Below, one piece after another: positions 14,875-25,432 of a stretch of 64,000 bases of DNA; within the stretch, counting starts at the first letter, position 1; each line of letters starts with the position of its first letter. The position numbers and the translations under genes were made by a program. This DNA is from JAMHWF01 sp035911095. GTDB lineage: Bacteria; Pseudomonadota; Gammaproteobacteria; Burkholderiales; Burkholderiaceae_C. The notes beneath the pieces were generated by a model, which worked only from the letters and a program-made list of their open reading frames with translations, was not told where the DNA came from and did not search any database. The stretch spans positions 186,001-250,000 of the forward strand of contig JAMHWF010000044.1 of the NCBI GenBank assembly GCA_035911095.1. Direction: 5' to 3'.

Positions 14875-17136
14875 TCAGAAGCGATGGCTCAGGATCAGCT
14901 GGAACAGGCGCCGCTGGCCGAAGGCCACCTGGTCCGACGCGTTGTCGCTGTCCTGCATCGCGGTGTAGTAGGTCTTGTCGAGCAGGTTGGTGACGTTCGC
15001 GGAGATCGCCGTGTTCTCGTCGAAGGCCCAGCGCGCCCCCAGGTCGACGCGTGTGTAGCCCGGCAGCACGATGGTGTTGCCCGAGTTGCCGAAGCGCTCC
15101 CCCACGTACGTGAAGCCGAGGCTCGTGCGCAGTGCCTGCAGGCCCATCGCCGCCCAGCCGTGGTTCGCGAAGACGCTGAACTGCCGCTGCGGCATGTTGG
15201 GTACCCGGCTGCCGACGAAGCCCGACGGGCTTTCGACGATGCGCGCGCGCGTGAACGCCACGCCGCTGCCCAGGTGGAGGTTGGCGAGCACCTCGCCCTG
15301 CAGTTCCAGCTCGAGGCCTTCGGTGCGGTATCCGCCCGCGTAGCGCTGGAAGTTGCAGTCCGCCTCGGAGGGCAGGCAGTCGTCTGCCAGCACGTTGCGG
15401 CGGGTGAGGCGGTACACCGCCGCGGTGAGCAGGGCCCGGTCGTCGGCAAGCTTCTGCTTCACGCCGACTTCGACGTTGGTCACGAGCTCGGGCTTGTCCA
15501 GCACACGGTCGCCGCGGCCGCGGGCGGTCTGGGCGAAGCTGCCGTCGCTGTAGCTGACGAACGCGCTCGTGGTGTCGCCGACGTCGTAGGACGTCGCGAA
15601 GCGCAGGGCACGCGAGCGTGCGTCGAAGGTCTCGGAGACGTAGGGGTCGGCGCCGATCACGGCCGGGTCGCCACCCTCTTCGCGCACATAGGTGTCGGAG
15701 CGCTCGCTGCGCACGCCGACCAGGGTGCGCCAGCGCGGCGTCCATTCGGCGAGCCATTGCGCATACAGCGAGCGGCGCTTCTCGCCGCGGTTCCAGAAGG
15801 CGTAGAACGGGCCGTCGACGCCGGTGACGTCGGGCCTCTGGTCGTTGCGGGGCGCGTACAGGTTGACGGTATTGCTGGTGGTCGGCGAGTAGCCGGGGGG
15901 CACGATGTTGCCGCCATACCCGAAGCTGTCGTCGCCGCTGGAGCGCTGGGCGCCGAAGCGCAGCCCGTGGACCACCTCGCCCCAGTTCAGGCGGCCGCGC
16001 AGCTCGGCGGTGGCGCCGCTGCTGCGGTAGCGGTTGATGCTGTCGTCGAGAAAGATCGGGATCTCGACGCCGGTGCCGTTCCAGGTCCGGCCGTCCGGGC
16101 CGAAGAGGAAGCCGCCTTCGGTGTCGCCATTGCGGAAGCCGAGCGTGCGCTCGCGCACGCGCACGGCCTGGAGGTTGACCTTGGTCGACCACCCGTCGCT
16201 GAGGCGATGGTTCCACGTCAGGTTGCCCTGCCGCGTCGTGATGCGCTGCTGGTCGCTTTCCTGGTGGACGCTCCAGCTTCGCGGGGTGAAGTTGCCCGGG
16301 AAGCCGGCGCCTTCGATGTAGAGGCCGCCGCGATCGAGCGGCTGGTTGCTGCGCTCGTACGACAGCTCCATCAGCAGGTTGCTGCCCGGCGCGTAGTCCC
16401 AGTTCAGCGAGGGATACAGGTTCAGCCGCGGGTTGTGGCGCGGCGTGCCGGGACGCCACACCGCGCTTTGCTCCCAGTTGGCGATCAGCCGGTATTGCAG
16501 GCTTCCCCCCGGTGTCAGCGGGCCGGTCGCATCGCCGGTCAGCGCCCACCAGTCGTGGTCGCCGATGCCCGCTTCGATGCTGCGTGCCGCCTGGCGTTGC
16601 GGCTTCTTGGTGACGATGTCGACGCTGCCGCCGAAGTCGGCGATGTTGCCCTCGATGCCGGCCACGCCCTTGATGACCTCGATCCGCTCGACATTGACCA
16701 GCGAGTACGCGGCGCGCGTGGTGATCGCCTGCGGCAGGCCGTTCACGGTGGGCGAGGCGCTGTAGCCGCGCACGACGATGCCCTCGCGCGGGGTGCCGCC
16801 GTTGTCGCCGATCGTCACGCCGGGGATGAAATTGAGCGCGTCGACGATCTTGCGCGAGCCGGTGTCCCGCAGGAAGTCGGCCGTGAGGATGTTCACCGTG
16901 GCCGGCACCTCCTGCAGGTCGAGTTCGAAGCCCATCAGGCTGGTGCCGGTCGCCCGATAGCCTTCGGTGGGCGTGTCGCTCAGCTCGCGAGCGCGCTGGC
17001 CGGTCACCGTCACGGGTTGCAGCTGCGGGGCCGGCGCCGAGGCCGACGATGCCGCGGGGGCTGGCGCATCCTGCGCGCCCACGTGACCGGCGCCGAGCGA
17101 CGCAAGGGCTGCGATGAGCAATCGATGGTGATGCAT
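14875..17136 (-). CDS. TonB-dependent outer-membrane receptor (siderophore-receptor type)
   Basis: 753 residues from ATG 17136. Signal peptide HHHRLLIAALASLGAGHVGAQ, then an Ala/Pro linker, a TonB box-like PVTVTGQ, and a plug domain (about 60-190: ATVNILTADFLRDTGSRKIVDALNFIPGV, split by loops; GIVVRGYSASPTVNG; VERIEVIKGVAGI). The rest is a beta-barrel ending in a terminal Phe (ILSHRF). The plug is of the FhuE/FecA catecholate-hydroxamate branch with MGFELDLQEVPATV. Two Cys in one extracellular loop (DDCLPSEADC) may bridge. It lies downstream of pnuC and a NadR-type kinase on the same strand, 166 bp away, so the substrate could be iron-chelate or a nicotinamide compound. Confidence 0.93.
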   Translation of the reverse strand: MHHHRLLIAALASLGAGHVGAQDAPAPAASSASAPAPQLQPVTVTGQRARELSDTPTEGYRATGTSLMGFELDLQEVPATVNILTADFLRDTGSRKIVDALNFIPGVTIGDNGGTPREGIVVRGYSASPTVNGLPQAITTRAAYSLVNVERIEVIKGVAGIEGNIADFGGSVDIVTKKPQRQAARSIEAGIGDHDWWALTGDATGPLTPGGSLQYRLIANWEQSAVWRPGTPRHNPRLNLYPSLNWDYAPGSNLLMELSYERSNQPLDRGGLYIEGAGFPGNFTPRSWSVHQESDQQRITTRQGNLTWNHRLSDGWSTKVNLQAVRVRERTLGFRNGDTEGGFLFGPDGRTWNGTGVEIPIFLDDSINRYRSSGATAELRGRLNWGEVVHGLRFGAQRSSGDDSFGYGGNIVPPGYSPTTSNTVNLYAPRNDQRPDVTGVDGPFYAFWNRGEKRRSLYAQWLAEWTPRWRTLVGVRSERSDTYVREEGGDPAVIGADPYVSETFDARSRALRFATSYDVGDTTSAFVSYSDGSFAQTARGRGDRVLDKPELVTNVEVGVKQKLADDRALLTAAVYRLTRRNVLADDCLPSEADCNFQRYAGGYRTEGLELELQGEVLANLHLGSGVAFTRARIVESPSGFVGSRVPNMPQRQFSVFANHGWAAMGLQALRTSLGFTYVGERFGNSGNTIVLPGYTRVDLGARWAFDENTAISANVTNLLDKTYYTAMQDSDNASDQVAFGQRRLFQLILSHRF

Positions 17137-17215
17137 CTCTGAAGTCTCGAACTGGTTTCTCTGGCGTCCTACAGGACCCGTCGCATGCACGTCCATCGAT
17201 CCCGCATCGAGTGTA

Positions 17216-17234
17216 GCGGGAAGCGTTCGCATTT
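17216..17234 (-). promoter_or_regulatory. Fur-box-like sequence upstream of the TonB receptor
   Basis: On the minus strand the sequence AAATGCGAACGCTTCCCGC lies just 5' of a TACACT -10-like element, about 80-100 bases before the receptor start. Its left half matches the AAATGCGAA half typical of betaproteobacterial Fur sites; the right half is imperfect. It favours iron control of the receptor, but weakly. Confidence 0.3.
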
Positions 17235-17302
17235 AGATCTGGTCGGAACCCGGCGGCGCGCCGAAAAGCCGAGTGCCGATGCGCCGCTCGGACGCGAAAG
17301 GC

Positions 17303-17992
17303 TCAGCGGGGCGCCAGCCTCAGCAGATGACGCTCGCAATCCGGCTCGCCGCAGCGCTCGCACAGCGGTCGCCATCGCGACGATGCCGGGGCGGGGCTTT
17401 CAAGCGCCCGCAGATGCCGGCAAGCGGCCAGCGCTGCGTCGAGCCGTGCCGACCCGCTGCCGAGGACGACGGCATACGGTGCGCCGCTGGCGTCGAGCCC
17501 GGCGCGCAGCATCGCGTCGATTGGCTCGCGCACGTGGGCGCCATCACGCTGCAGGCCGTCCGCCACCCAGGGCAGGTCGAGCCCGGTGAGCAGGGTCAGC
17601 GCGACGTGGCGCTGCTGCCAGGCCTGGGCAGCGGGATAGAGCGAGCGGTCGCCGAAGACCCAGTCGCTGTAGACGGCGGTCTGCAGCGCGGTGGTGTCGG
17701 CGACCACCAGATCGTGGCTCGAAGCGGCGGCCTCGATGCGCGCGCTGTGGGCGTCGGCGATCGCCTGCTGCTCGTCCTGGCGCGGCGTGCGACCTACGCG
17801 GTCGCAGAAATCGCGCAGCGTCTCTTCGACGACTGCGACGCGGGGCGGGGTGGCCTGCGCTGCCGTGGCGTCTTGCACGCGGGCATCGGCGCCGGCCGCC
17901 CCACCGGCAAGCGCCGCTGCCAGCTCGCGCGCGAGCGTGGTCTTGCCGGTGCTCTCGGCACCGAGGATCGCGATGACGTGGCCCGCGCTCAT
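17303..17992 (-). CDS. NadR-type P-loop kinase (probable ribosylnicotinamide kinase)
   Basis: 229 residues. Walker A GAESTGKTT at about 11-19, preceded by HVIAIL; then VAVVEETLRDFCDRVGRTPRQDEQ, the segment that in NadR-like kinases binds the nicotinamide riboside, and VVADTTALQTAVYSDWVFGD. Resembles the C-terminal kinase half of NadR without the adenylyltransferase domain. A Cys-rich tail (CERCGEPDCERH) may bind a metal and is unusual. The ATG overlaps the pnuC stop by four bases (ATGA), so the kinase probably traps nicotinamide riboside as NMN after PnuC uptake. No helix-turn-helix, so no repressor role. Confidence 0.85.
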   Translation of the reverse strand: MSAGHVIAILGAESTGKTTLARELAAALAGGAAGADARVQDATAAQATPPRVAVVEETLRDFCDRVGRTPRQDEQQAIADAHSARIEAAASSHDLVVADTTALQTAVYSDWVFGDRSLYPAAQAWQQRHVALTLLTGLDLPWVADGLQRDGAHVREPIDAMLRAGLDASGAPYAVVLGSGSARLDAALAACRHLRALESPAPASSRWRPLCERCGEPDCERHLLRLAPR

Positions 17993-18690
17993 CGCGAAGG
18001 TGCGGTGGCGGGCGTCCGCTCGGCGACGCCCGTGTCGGCGGCCCGCGCCAGGCCCGCCGCCGCCAGCCGCCGCCAGGCGCGCCAGCCGGCGAAGGCCAGC
18101 ATCAACAGCACCGCGTACAGCACGGCCGTCAGCCACAGCCCCTGCTGCGTGTAGAGGGCGACCCCGGCGACGTTGGCGACAACCCAGGCCGGCCAGTTCT
18201 CGACGTACTTGCGCGCGAGCAGCCACTGGCCCAGCACGCCCACCGCGGTCGGGAAGGCATCGAGCCAGGGTGCCGGGCTGTCGGTCTGGCCTTGCAGGTA
18301 GAGCGCCAGCAGCGGCCAGGCCACCGCCAGCGCGGCGACGAGGCGGCGCAGCCCGGCGCGCGTCAGGTGCCGTACACGCAGTGTGGCGCCCCCTTCGTCA
18401 TGCCCGCGCAGCCACTGCCACCAGCCCCAGAAGGCGACCGCGATGAACAGCAGCTGCAGCGCCGCCGAGCCGTAGAGCCGCTGCTGCCAGAAGAGCGCGC
18501 CGTAGAGTGCCGAGCTCGCGATCGCCAGCGGCCAGGCGACCGGGTTGACGCGCATGTTGCACAACACCATCGCGATCGCGAGCGCGAAGGCGACCACCTC
18601 GAGCACCGTCTGCGGCGTGCCCCAGAGCGTGAAGGCCGGGGCGAGCAGGGCGGCCCAGGCCTGCCGGGCGAGCGGGAGCAGTGTCTCCAT
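17989..18690 (-). CDS. pnuC: PnuC-family nicotinamide riboside transporter
   Basis: 233 residues, with about seven hydrophobic segments. PnuC hallmarks: VNPVAWPLAIASSALYGALFW, FWGWWQWLRG and the ARKYVENWPAWVVANVAGV region whose polar/aromatic residues line the substrate site. Inner-membrane facilitator driven by cytoplasmic phosphorylation, which the overlapping NadR-type kinase gene would supply. Thiamine-specific PnuT relatives look similar, but the coupled kinase favours nicotinamide riboside. I see no recognisable riboswitch in the 131 bp upstream. The C-terminal ~20 residues are a disordered Ala/Thr/Pro tail. Confidence 0.9.
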   Translation of the reverse strand: METLLPLARQAWAALLAPAFTLWGTPQTVLEVVAFALAIAMVLCNMRVNPVAWPLAIASSALYGALFWQQRLYGSAALQLLFIAVAFWGWWQWLRGHDEGGATLRVRHLTRAGLRRLVAALAVAWPLLALYLQGQTDSPAPWLDAFPTAVGVLGQWLLARKYVENWPAWVVANVAGVALYTQQGLWLTAVLYAVLLMLAFAGWRAWRRLAAAGLARAADTGVAERTPATAPSR

Positions 18691-18821
18691 CGAGGATCGG
18701 TTCCGGCCGGTGCGGCGCGGGGGCTGCGCCGTGGCCCATGGGGGCCGCGTAGCGAAGGCCGGGCAGCGGTAACGGGCGGCGCCGGGCGAAGGCGGCAATC
18801 GCGCTGGCGCGCGGCCGGGGC

Positions 18822-19103
18822 TCAGCGCGCCGGCGTGACCTGGATCAGCACCTCGTCGGGCTTGAGCATGCCCAGTTCGGCGCGTGCCTTCTCCTCGACG
18901 ATCTCGAGCCCGTTGCGCAGGTCGTCGACCTCGGCCAGCACCTGGGCGTTGCGCGCGCGGGCGGCGTCGTTCGCGACGTCCTGCGTCCGCAGCTTGCCTT
19001 CGAGCTCGAACACCCGCGGCACGCCGGACTTGCCGAACCACAGCGTGCCGTGCACGAGCACGAGCAGCGTGACGAGGGCGGCGGCGAGCAGGCGCATCGA
19101 CAT
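18822..19103 (-). CDS. ftsB: Cell division protein FtsB
   Basis: 93 residues. One N-terminal membrane segment (RLLAAALVTLLVLVHGTLWF), a G-K-S-G-V turn, then a coiled coil (VFELEGKLRTQDVANDAARARNAQ...) and the conserved ARAELGMLKPDE motif. FtsB joins FtsL and FtsQ in the divisome and activates FtsWI. Start 19103 has GAGGAGA 8 bases upstream; a second Met lies two codons in. It follows eno by 77 bp in the standard proteobacterial order. Confidence 0.95.
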   Translation of the reverse strand: MSMRLLAAALVTLLVLVHGTLWFGKSGVPRVFELEGKLRTQDVANDAARARNAQVLAEVDDLRNGLEIVEEKARAELGMLKPDEVLIQVTPAR

Positions 19104-19180
19104 GGGTGGGTCTCCTCGGAAGGGTCGGACCGGGGCGGGACGCTCGAAGGAACGGCAGACCGCCGCGCCCCGGGGTGGCG

Positions 19181-20467
<1,287 letters not shown>

Positions 20468-20515
20468 TCTCGAGGCTCCTTTGTTGTCTTGAGGAAAGGG
20501 GGACGAAGAGGCCGC

Positions 20516-21373
20516 TCAGCAGGAGAAGTCGTTCTCGAGCAGCGGCTGCTGCTTGACGACGCGATCGAGCGCGACGAGCTGCTCGAGCAGGGCCTTCATG
20601 TGCTTCAGCGGCACCGCATTCGGGCCGTCGGAAAGCGCGTTGGCGGGGTCGGGGTGGGTTTCCATGAAGAGGCCCGCCACGCCGACGGCGACTGCGGCCC
20701 GCGACAGCACCGGGACGAACTCGCGCTGGCCGCCGCTGGACGTGCCCTGGCCGCCGGGCAGCTGCACGCTGTGGGTGGCGTCGAAAACGACCGGCGCGCC
20801 GGTCTCGCGCATGATCGCCAGGCTGCGCATGTCGGAGACGAGGTTGTTGTAGCCGAAGCTCGCACCGCGCTCGCAGGCAAGGAAGCTGTCCTCGGGCAGG
20901 CCCTTCTCCTTCGCGGCCGCGCGCGCCTTGTCGATCACGTTCTTCATGTCGTGCGGCGCGAGGAACTGGCCCTTCTTGATGTTCACCGGCTTGCCGCTCT
21001 GGGCGACGGCGCGGATGAAGTCGGTCTGGCGGCAAAGGAAGGCGGGCGTCTGCAGCACGTCGACATGGCGCGCGACGGTCTCGATCTCGGCCTCGGAGTG
21101 GACGTCGGTCAGCACCGGCAGCGCCAGCTCTCGGCGCACCTTGGACAAGATCTCGAGCCCCTTGTCCATGCCCGGGCCGCGAAAGCTCGTGCCGCTCGAG
21201 CGGTTGGCCTTGTCGTAGCTCGACTTGAAGATGAAGGGAATGCCGAGCGCCGAGGTGATCTCCTTCAGGCGGCCGGCGACCTCCATCTGCAGCGCCTCGC
21301 TCTCGACGACGCAGGGGCCGGCGATGAGGAAGAACGGCCGGTCGAGGCCGGCTTCGAAGTGGCAAAGCTTCAT
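20516..21373 (-). CDS. kdsA: 3-deoxy-D-manno-octulosonate 8-phosphate synthase
   Basis: 285 residues from ATG 21373 (frame open 5' but without better start). Condenses PEP and arabinose-5-phosphate to KDO-8-P for lipid A core synthesis. Motifs: FFLIAGPCVVES, IFKSSYDKANRSS, LTDVHSEAEI, NIKKGQFLAP, ATHSVQLPGG, and METHPDP. The metal-dependent-class Cys at the N-terminal strand (AGPC) is present. Co-directional with pyrG and eno in a classic operon. Confidence 0.97.
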   Translation of the reverse strand: MKLCHFEAGLDRPFFLIAGPCVVESEALQMEVAGRLKEITSALGIPFIFKSSYDKANRSSGTSFRGPGMDKGLEILSKVRRELALPVLTDVHSEAEIETVARHVDVLQTPAFLCRQTDFIRAVAQSGKPVNIKKGQFLAPHDMKNVIDKARAAAKEKGLPEDSFLACERGASFGYNNLVSDMRSLAIMRETGAPVVFDATHSVQLPGGQGTSSGGQREFVPVLSRAAVAVGVAGLFMETHPDPANALSDGPNAVPLKHMKALLEQLVALDRVVKQQPLLENDFSC

Positions 21374-21434
21374 GCAAGGTCTCCGCGTGGCACGGAGAAG
21401 GCAGGGTGGCGGACGAGGCGGGCCACGCGTCGCG

Positions 21435-23108
<1,674 letters not shown>

Positions 23109-23115
23109 GGCTTCC

Positions 23116-23151
23116 CGGCATTCGTTTCGGCCCGACGCCCCACGAATGCCG
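23116..23151 (-). promoter_or_regulatory. Hairpin in the pyrG leader next to the ribosome site
   Basis: Perfect 10-bp arms CGGCATTCGT (23116-23125) and ACGAATGCCG (23142-23151) enclose a 16-base loop. On the pyrG transcript the 3' arm ends 7 bases before the ATG and runs straight into GGGAAG, the only Shine-Dalgarno-like sequence. The stem could limit ribosome access or end a short leader transcript; there is no U run. Function inferred from position only. Confidence 0.45.
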
Positions 23152-23210
23152 ACCGGGTAAAGCGCGATTCTACCGTCACACCCTGACGCGCCCCGGCCGC
23201 GCGGCAGTGT

Positions 23211-23576
23211 TCAGACGTTGCCGAAGCGTGCCTTGCGTTGCGCGGTGTAGCGCCACCAGGGCGATGGCGGCGCGCCCCGCATGAAGTCGACGATGGCGAG
23301 GAAGCTGTCGAGCACGCAAGGGTCCTGGCGACGGCCGGTCACCTCGCACAATGAACGGTAGAGCGTATAGCCGTCGCGCATCGGCAGTTCGCTCGGCGCT
23401 TTGACGCCAATGAGGCGCAAGTCGGCTGCGAGCGCCGGACCGATGTTGGGCAACTGCTCGAGCGTCTCGCACTCGGCGGCATGCCGCGCCTTGAGCAACG
23501 GGCGTACCTTCGGCGGCGTGCTCGCCTTCGGCACCGGGCGCGGCCGTTGGGGCGGGGCAGGCGTCAGGGCCACCAT
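23211..23576 (-). CDS. Helix-hairpin-helix protein of the Cdd1/mitomycin-resistance type
   Basis: 121 residues. After a Pro/Lys-rich basic leader (TPAPPQRPRPVPKASTPP), residues ~38-60 form a helix-hairpin-helix (ETLEQLPNIGPALAADLRLIG), followed by PSELPMRDGYTLYRSLCEVTG and DPCVLDSFLAIVDFM, the pattern of the small Cdd1/TfoX-C-like family. Likely binds DNA non-specifically. It starts 30 bases after the lexA stop on the same strand with no terminator between, so it is probably co-transcribed and SOS-induced; that link is inference. Confidence 0.75.
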   Translation of the reverse strand: MVALTPAPPQRPRPVPKASTPPKVRPLLKARHAAECETLEQLPNIGPALAADLRLIGVKAPSELPMRDGYTLYRSLCEVTGRRQDPCVLDSFLAIVDFMRGAPPSPWWRYTAQRKARFGNV

Positions 23577-23606
23577 CGCGGTTTCACCCGGTTCAGGTTG
23601 GCGCGG

Positions 23607-24287
23607 TCAGCCCAGCATGTTGTTGCGCACGAGCCCGACCGCGAGGCCCTCGAGCGAGAACTCGGCGTCGCCCGAGGTGGGCACGACGATGGTCTCGAAG
23701 TCGGGGTTCTCGGGGATCAGCTCGATCGCGTGGCGCGTGCGCCGGAAGCGCTTGACGGTCACCTCGTCGCCGAGCCGCGCGACGACGATCTGCCCGTTCT
23801 TTGCCTCGCTCGCGCGCTGCACCGCGAGCAGGTCGCCGTCGAGGATGCCGGCATCGCGCATGCTCATGCCGCGCACCTTCAGCAGGTAGTCGGGGCGGCG
23901 CGAGAACATGCCGGCCTCGAAGACATAGGTCTGGTCGATGTGCTCCTGCGCGAGGATCGGGTTGCCCGCCGCCACGCGGCCGACCAGCGGCAGCGAGAGC
24001 TGGGCCAGGCCGGGCAGGGGCAGCAGGAACTGCTTGTGCCGCGCCTCGTTCAGCACCCTCAATCTGTCAGACTTCAGACGGATCCCGCGGGAGGTGCCGC
24101 CGACCAGTTCGAGCACGCCCTTGCGGGCCAGCGCCTGAAGATGTTCCTCGGCGGCATTGGCCGAGCGGAAGCCGAGTTCGGCGGCGATCTCGGCCCGTGT
24201 CGGCGGGGCGCCGGTGCGGGCGATGGCGCTCTGCACGAGGTCGAGCACCTGTTGCTGGCGTGCAGTGAGCTTGGGTTCTTCGTCCAT
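23607..24287 (-). CDS. lexA: LexA SOS repressor
   Basis: 226 residues from ATG 24287. N-terminal winged helix (TARQQQVLDLVQ, PPTRAEIAAELGF, recognition helix SANAAEEHLQALARKG). C-terminal S24 autoprotease domain: scissile A107-G108 (RVAAGNP), S142 (GMSMRD) and K179 (VTVKR) are all present, so RecA-stimulated self-cleavage is expected. A longer open frame to 24449 exists, but it would run through the SOS box and has no ribosome site. Autoregulated through the box at 24347-24362. Confidence 0.97.
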   Translation of the reverse strand: MDEEPKLTARQQQVLDLVQSAIARTGAPPTRAEIAAELGFRSANAAEEHLQALARKGVLELVGGTSRGIRLKSDRLRVLNEARHKQFLLPLPGLAQLSLPLVGRVAAGNPILAQEHIDQTYVFEAGMFSRRPDYLLKVRGMSMRDAGILDGDLLAVQRASEAKNGQIVVARLGDEVTVKRFRRTRHAIELIPENPDFETIVVPTSGDAEFSLEGLAVGLVRNNMLG

Positions 24288-24346
24288 CGTCGCCGCCTTG
24301 TGTAAGCGCTGGAGCCGGGCGCCCGGGCTGAACGTCTGTCCAGTAC

Positions 24347-24362
24347 CTGTATTTTCATCCAG
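24347..24362. promoter_or_regulatory. LexA-binding SOS box
   Basis: CTG-TATTTTCATC-CAG, an exact CTG-N10-CAG site with AT-rich centre, as in the gamma/betaproteobacterial consensus. It is 60 bases upstream of the lexA start and only 10 bases upstream of the divergent asparaginase start, so bound LexA would sit over the leader of both genes. Confidence 0.85.
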
Positions 24363-24372
24363 TTCTCGCGAG

Positions 24373-25374
24373 ATGCCAAGTCCCACCGACACCACAGGCC
24401 CCGCCGAGCTCGTCGTCGTGCTCGGCACCGGCGGCACGATCGCCGGCACCGCGCCGCGCCCCGACGCCGCCGGCTACGTCGCCGCCCAGCTCGGCATCGA
24501 GGCGCTGGTGGCCGCGGTGCCGCCGCTGGCGGCCTGGCCGCTCGAGGCCGAGCAGGTCGCGCAGCTCGACAGCAAGGACATGGGCTGGGACGAATGGCGG
24601 CGCCTCGCCGCGGCGGTCGAGCGCCAGCTCGCGCGCCCAGAGGTCGGCGGCCTCGTCGTCACCCACGGCACCGACACGCTCGAGGAAACGGCCTGGATGC
24701 TGCACCGCGTGTTCGCGCCGTCGCGCCCGCTGGTGCTGACCGCGGCGATGCGGCCGGCCACCGCGATCTCGGCCGACGGGCCGCGCAACCTGCTCGATGC
24801 GGTGACGCTCGCCCGCACGCCCGGCGTGCAAGGCGTGATGGCCGTCGTCGACGGCAACGTGTTCGAGGCCGAAGGGCTGCGCAAGGCGCAGACGCGGCGG
24901 CTGGACGCCTTCGAGGGCGGCGAGGCGGGGCCGCTCGGGCGCGTCGAGGCGGGGCGCTTCCGGCGCTTTCGCGAAGGGCCGGCCCGCGCCGCGTCAGGTG
25001 CCGCGGCGCTCGGCGCGGCGCTGCTGCAGCGGCCGGTGGCAGCGTGGCCGCGCGTCGAGATCGTCTTGAGCCACGCCGGCGCCTCGGCGGCGCTGGTGGA
25101 GGCGCTGTGCGCGCAGGGCGTGCGCGGCATCGTCGTCGCGGCGACGGGCAACGGCACCGTCCACCAGGTGCTCGAGGCGGCGCTGCGTGCGGCGCAGGGG
25201 CAGGGTGTCGCGGTGCTGCGCGCGAGCCGCTGCGCACGCGGCGGCATCGACGCCGCCGTCGAGGACGCGACCGCGCTGCCCTCGGCCGGTGCCCTCACGC
25301 CGCAGCAAGCGCGCATCGATCTGATGCTGCGCCTGATGGCCGACGACGCGGACGCCGACGCCCGGCCCGCGTGA
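24373..25374 (+). CDS. L-asparaginase family amidohydrolase
   Basis: 333 residues, start ATG 24373 (weak ribosome site; no better alternative before the first motif). Cytoplasmic, no signal peptide. First catalytic Thr in VLGTGGTIAG (about 18-25), second in VVTHGTDTLEE (Thr100, Asp101). C-terminal half keeps AGASAALVEALCAQGVRGIVVAATGNGTVH. Hydrolyses asparagine to aspartate and ammonia; affinity class cannot be told, although lack of a signal peptide favours the cytoplasmic type. Its leader overlaps the SOS box. Confidence 0.92.
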   Translation: MPSPTDTTGPAELVVVLGTGGTIAGTAPRPDAAGYVAAQLGIEALVAAVPPLAAWPLEAEQVAQLDSKDMGWDEWRRLAAAVERQLARPEVGGLVVTHGTDTLEETAWMLHRVFAPSRPLVLTAAMRPATAISADGPRNLLDAVTLARTPGVQGVMAVVDGNVFEAEGLRKAQTRRLDAFEGGEAGPLGRVEAGRFRRFREGPARAASGAAALGAALLQRPVAAWPRVEIVLSHAGASAALVEALCAQGVRGIVVAATGNGTVHQVLEAALRAAQGQGVAVLRASRCARGGIDAAVEDATALPSAGALTPQQARIDLMLRLMADDADADARPA

Positions 25375-25432
25375 GCCTCGCCACCGGCGGGAGGCCCGGC
25401 CTGCGCCGAGGTCTCGATGTGCGCTGCCCCCG

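Noticed and set aside
14645..16549. 634-codon minus-strand frame inside the TonB receptor gene
   Set aside because: Arg/Pro-rich shadow of the receptor with no motif; the receptor frame has signal, plug and barrel.
18691..18821. Search for a TPP or NAD-type riboswitch upstream of pnuC
   Set aside because: None of the conserved TPP core words or other known riboswitch landmarks are visible.
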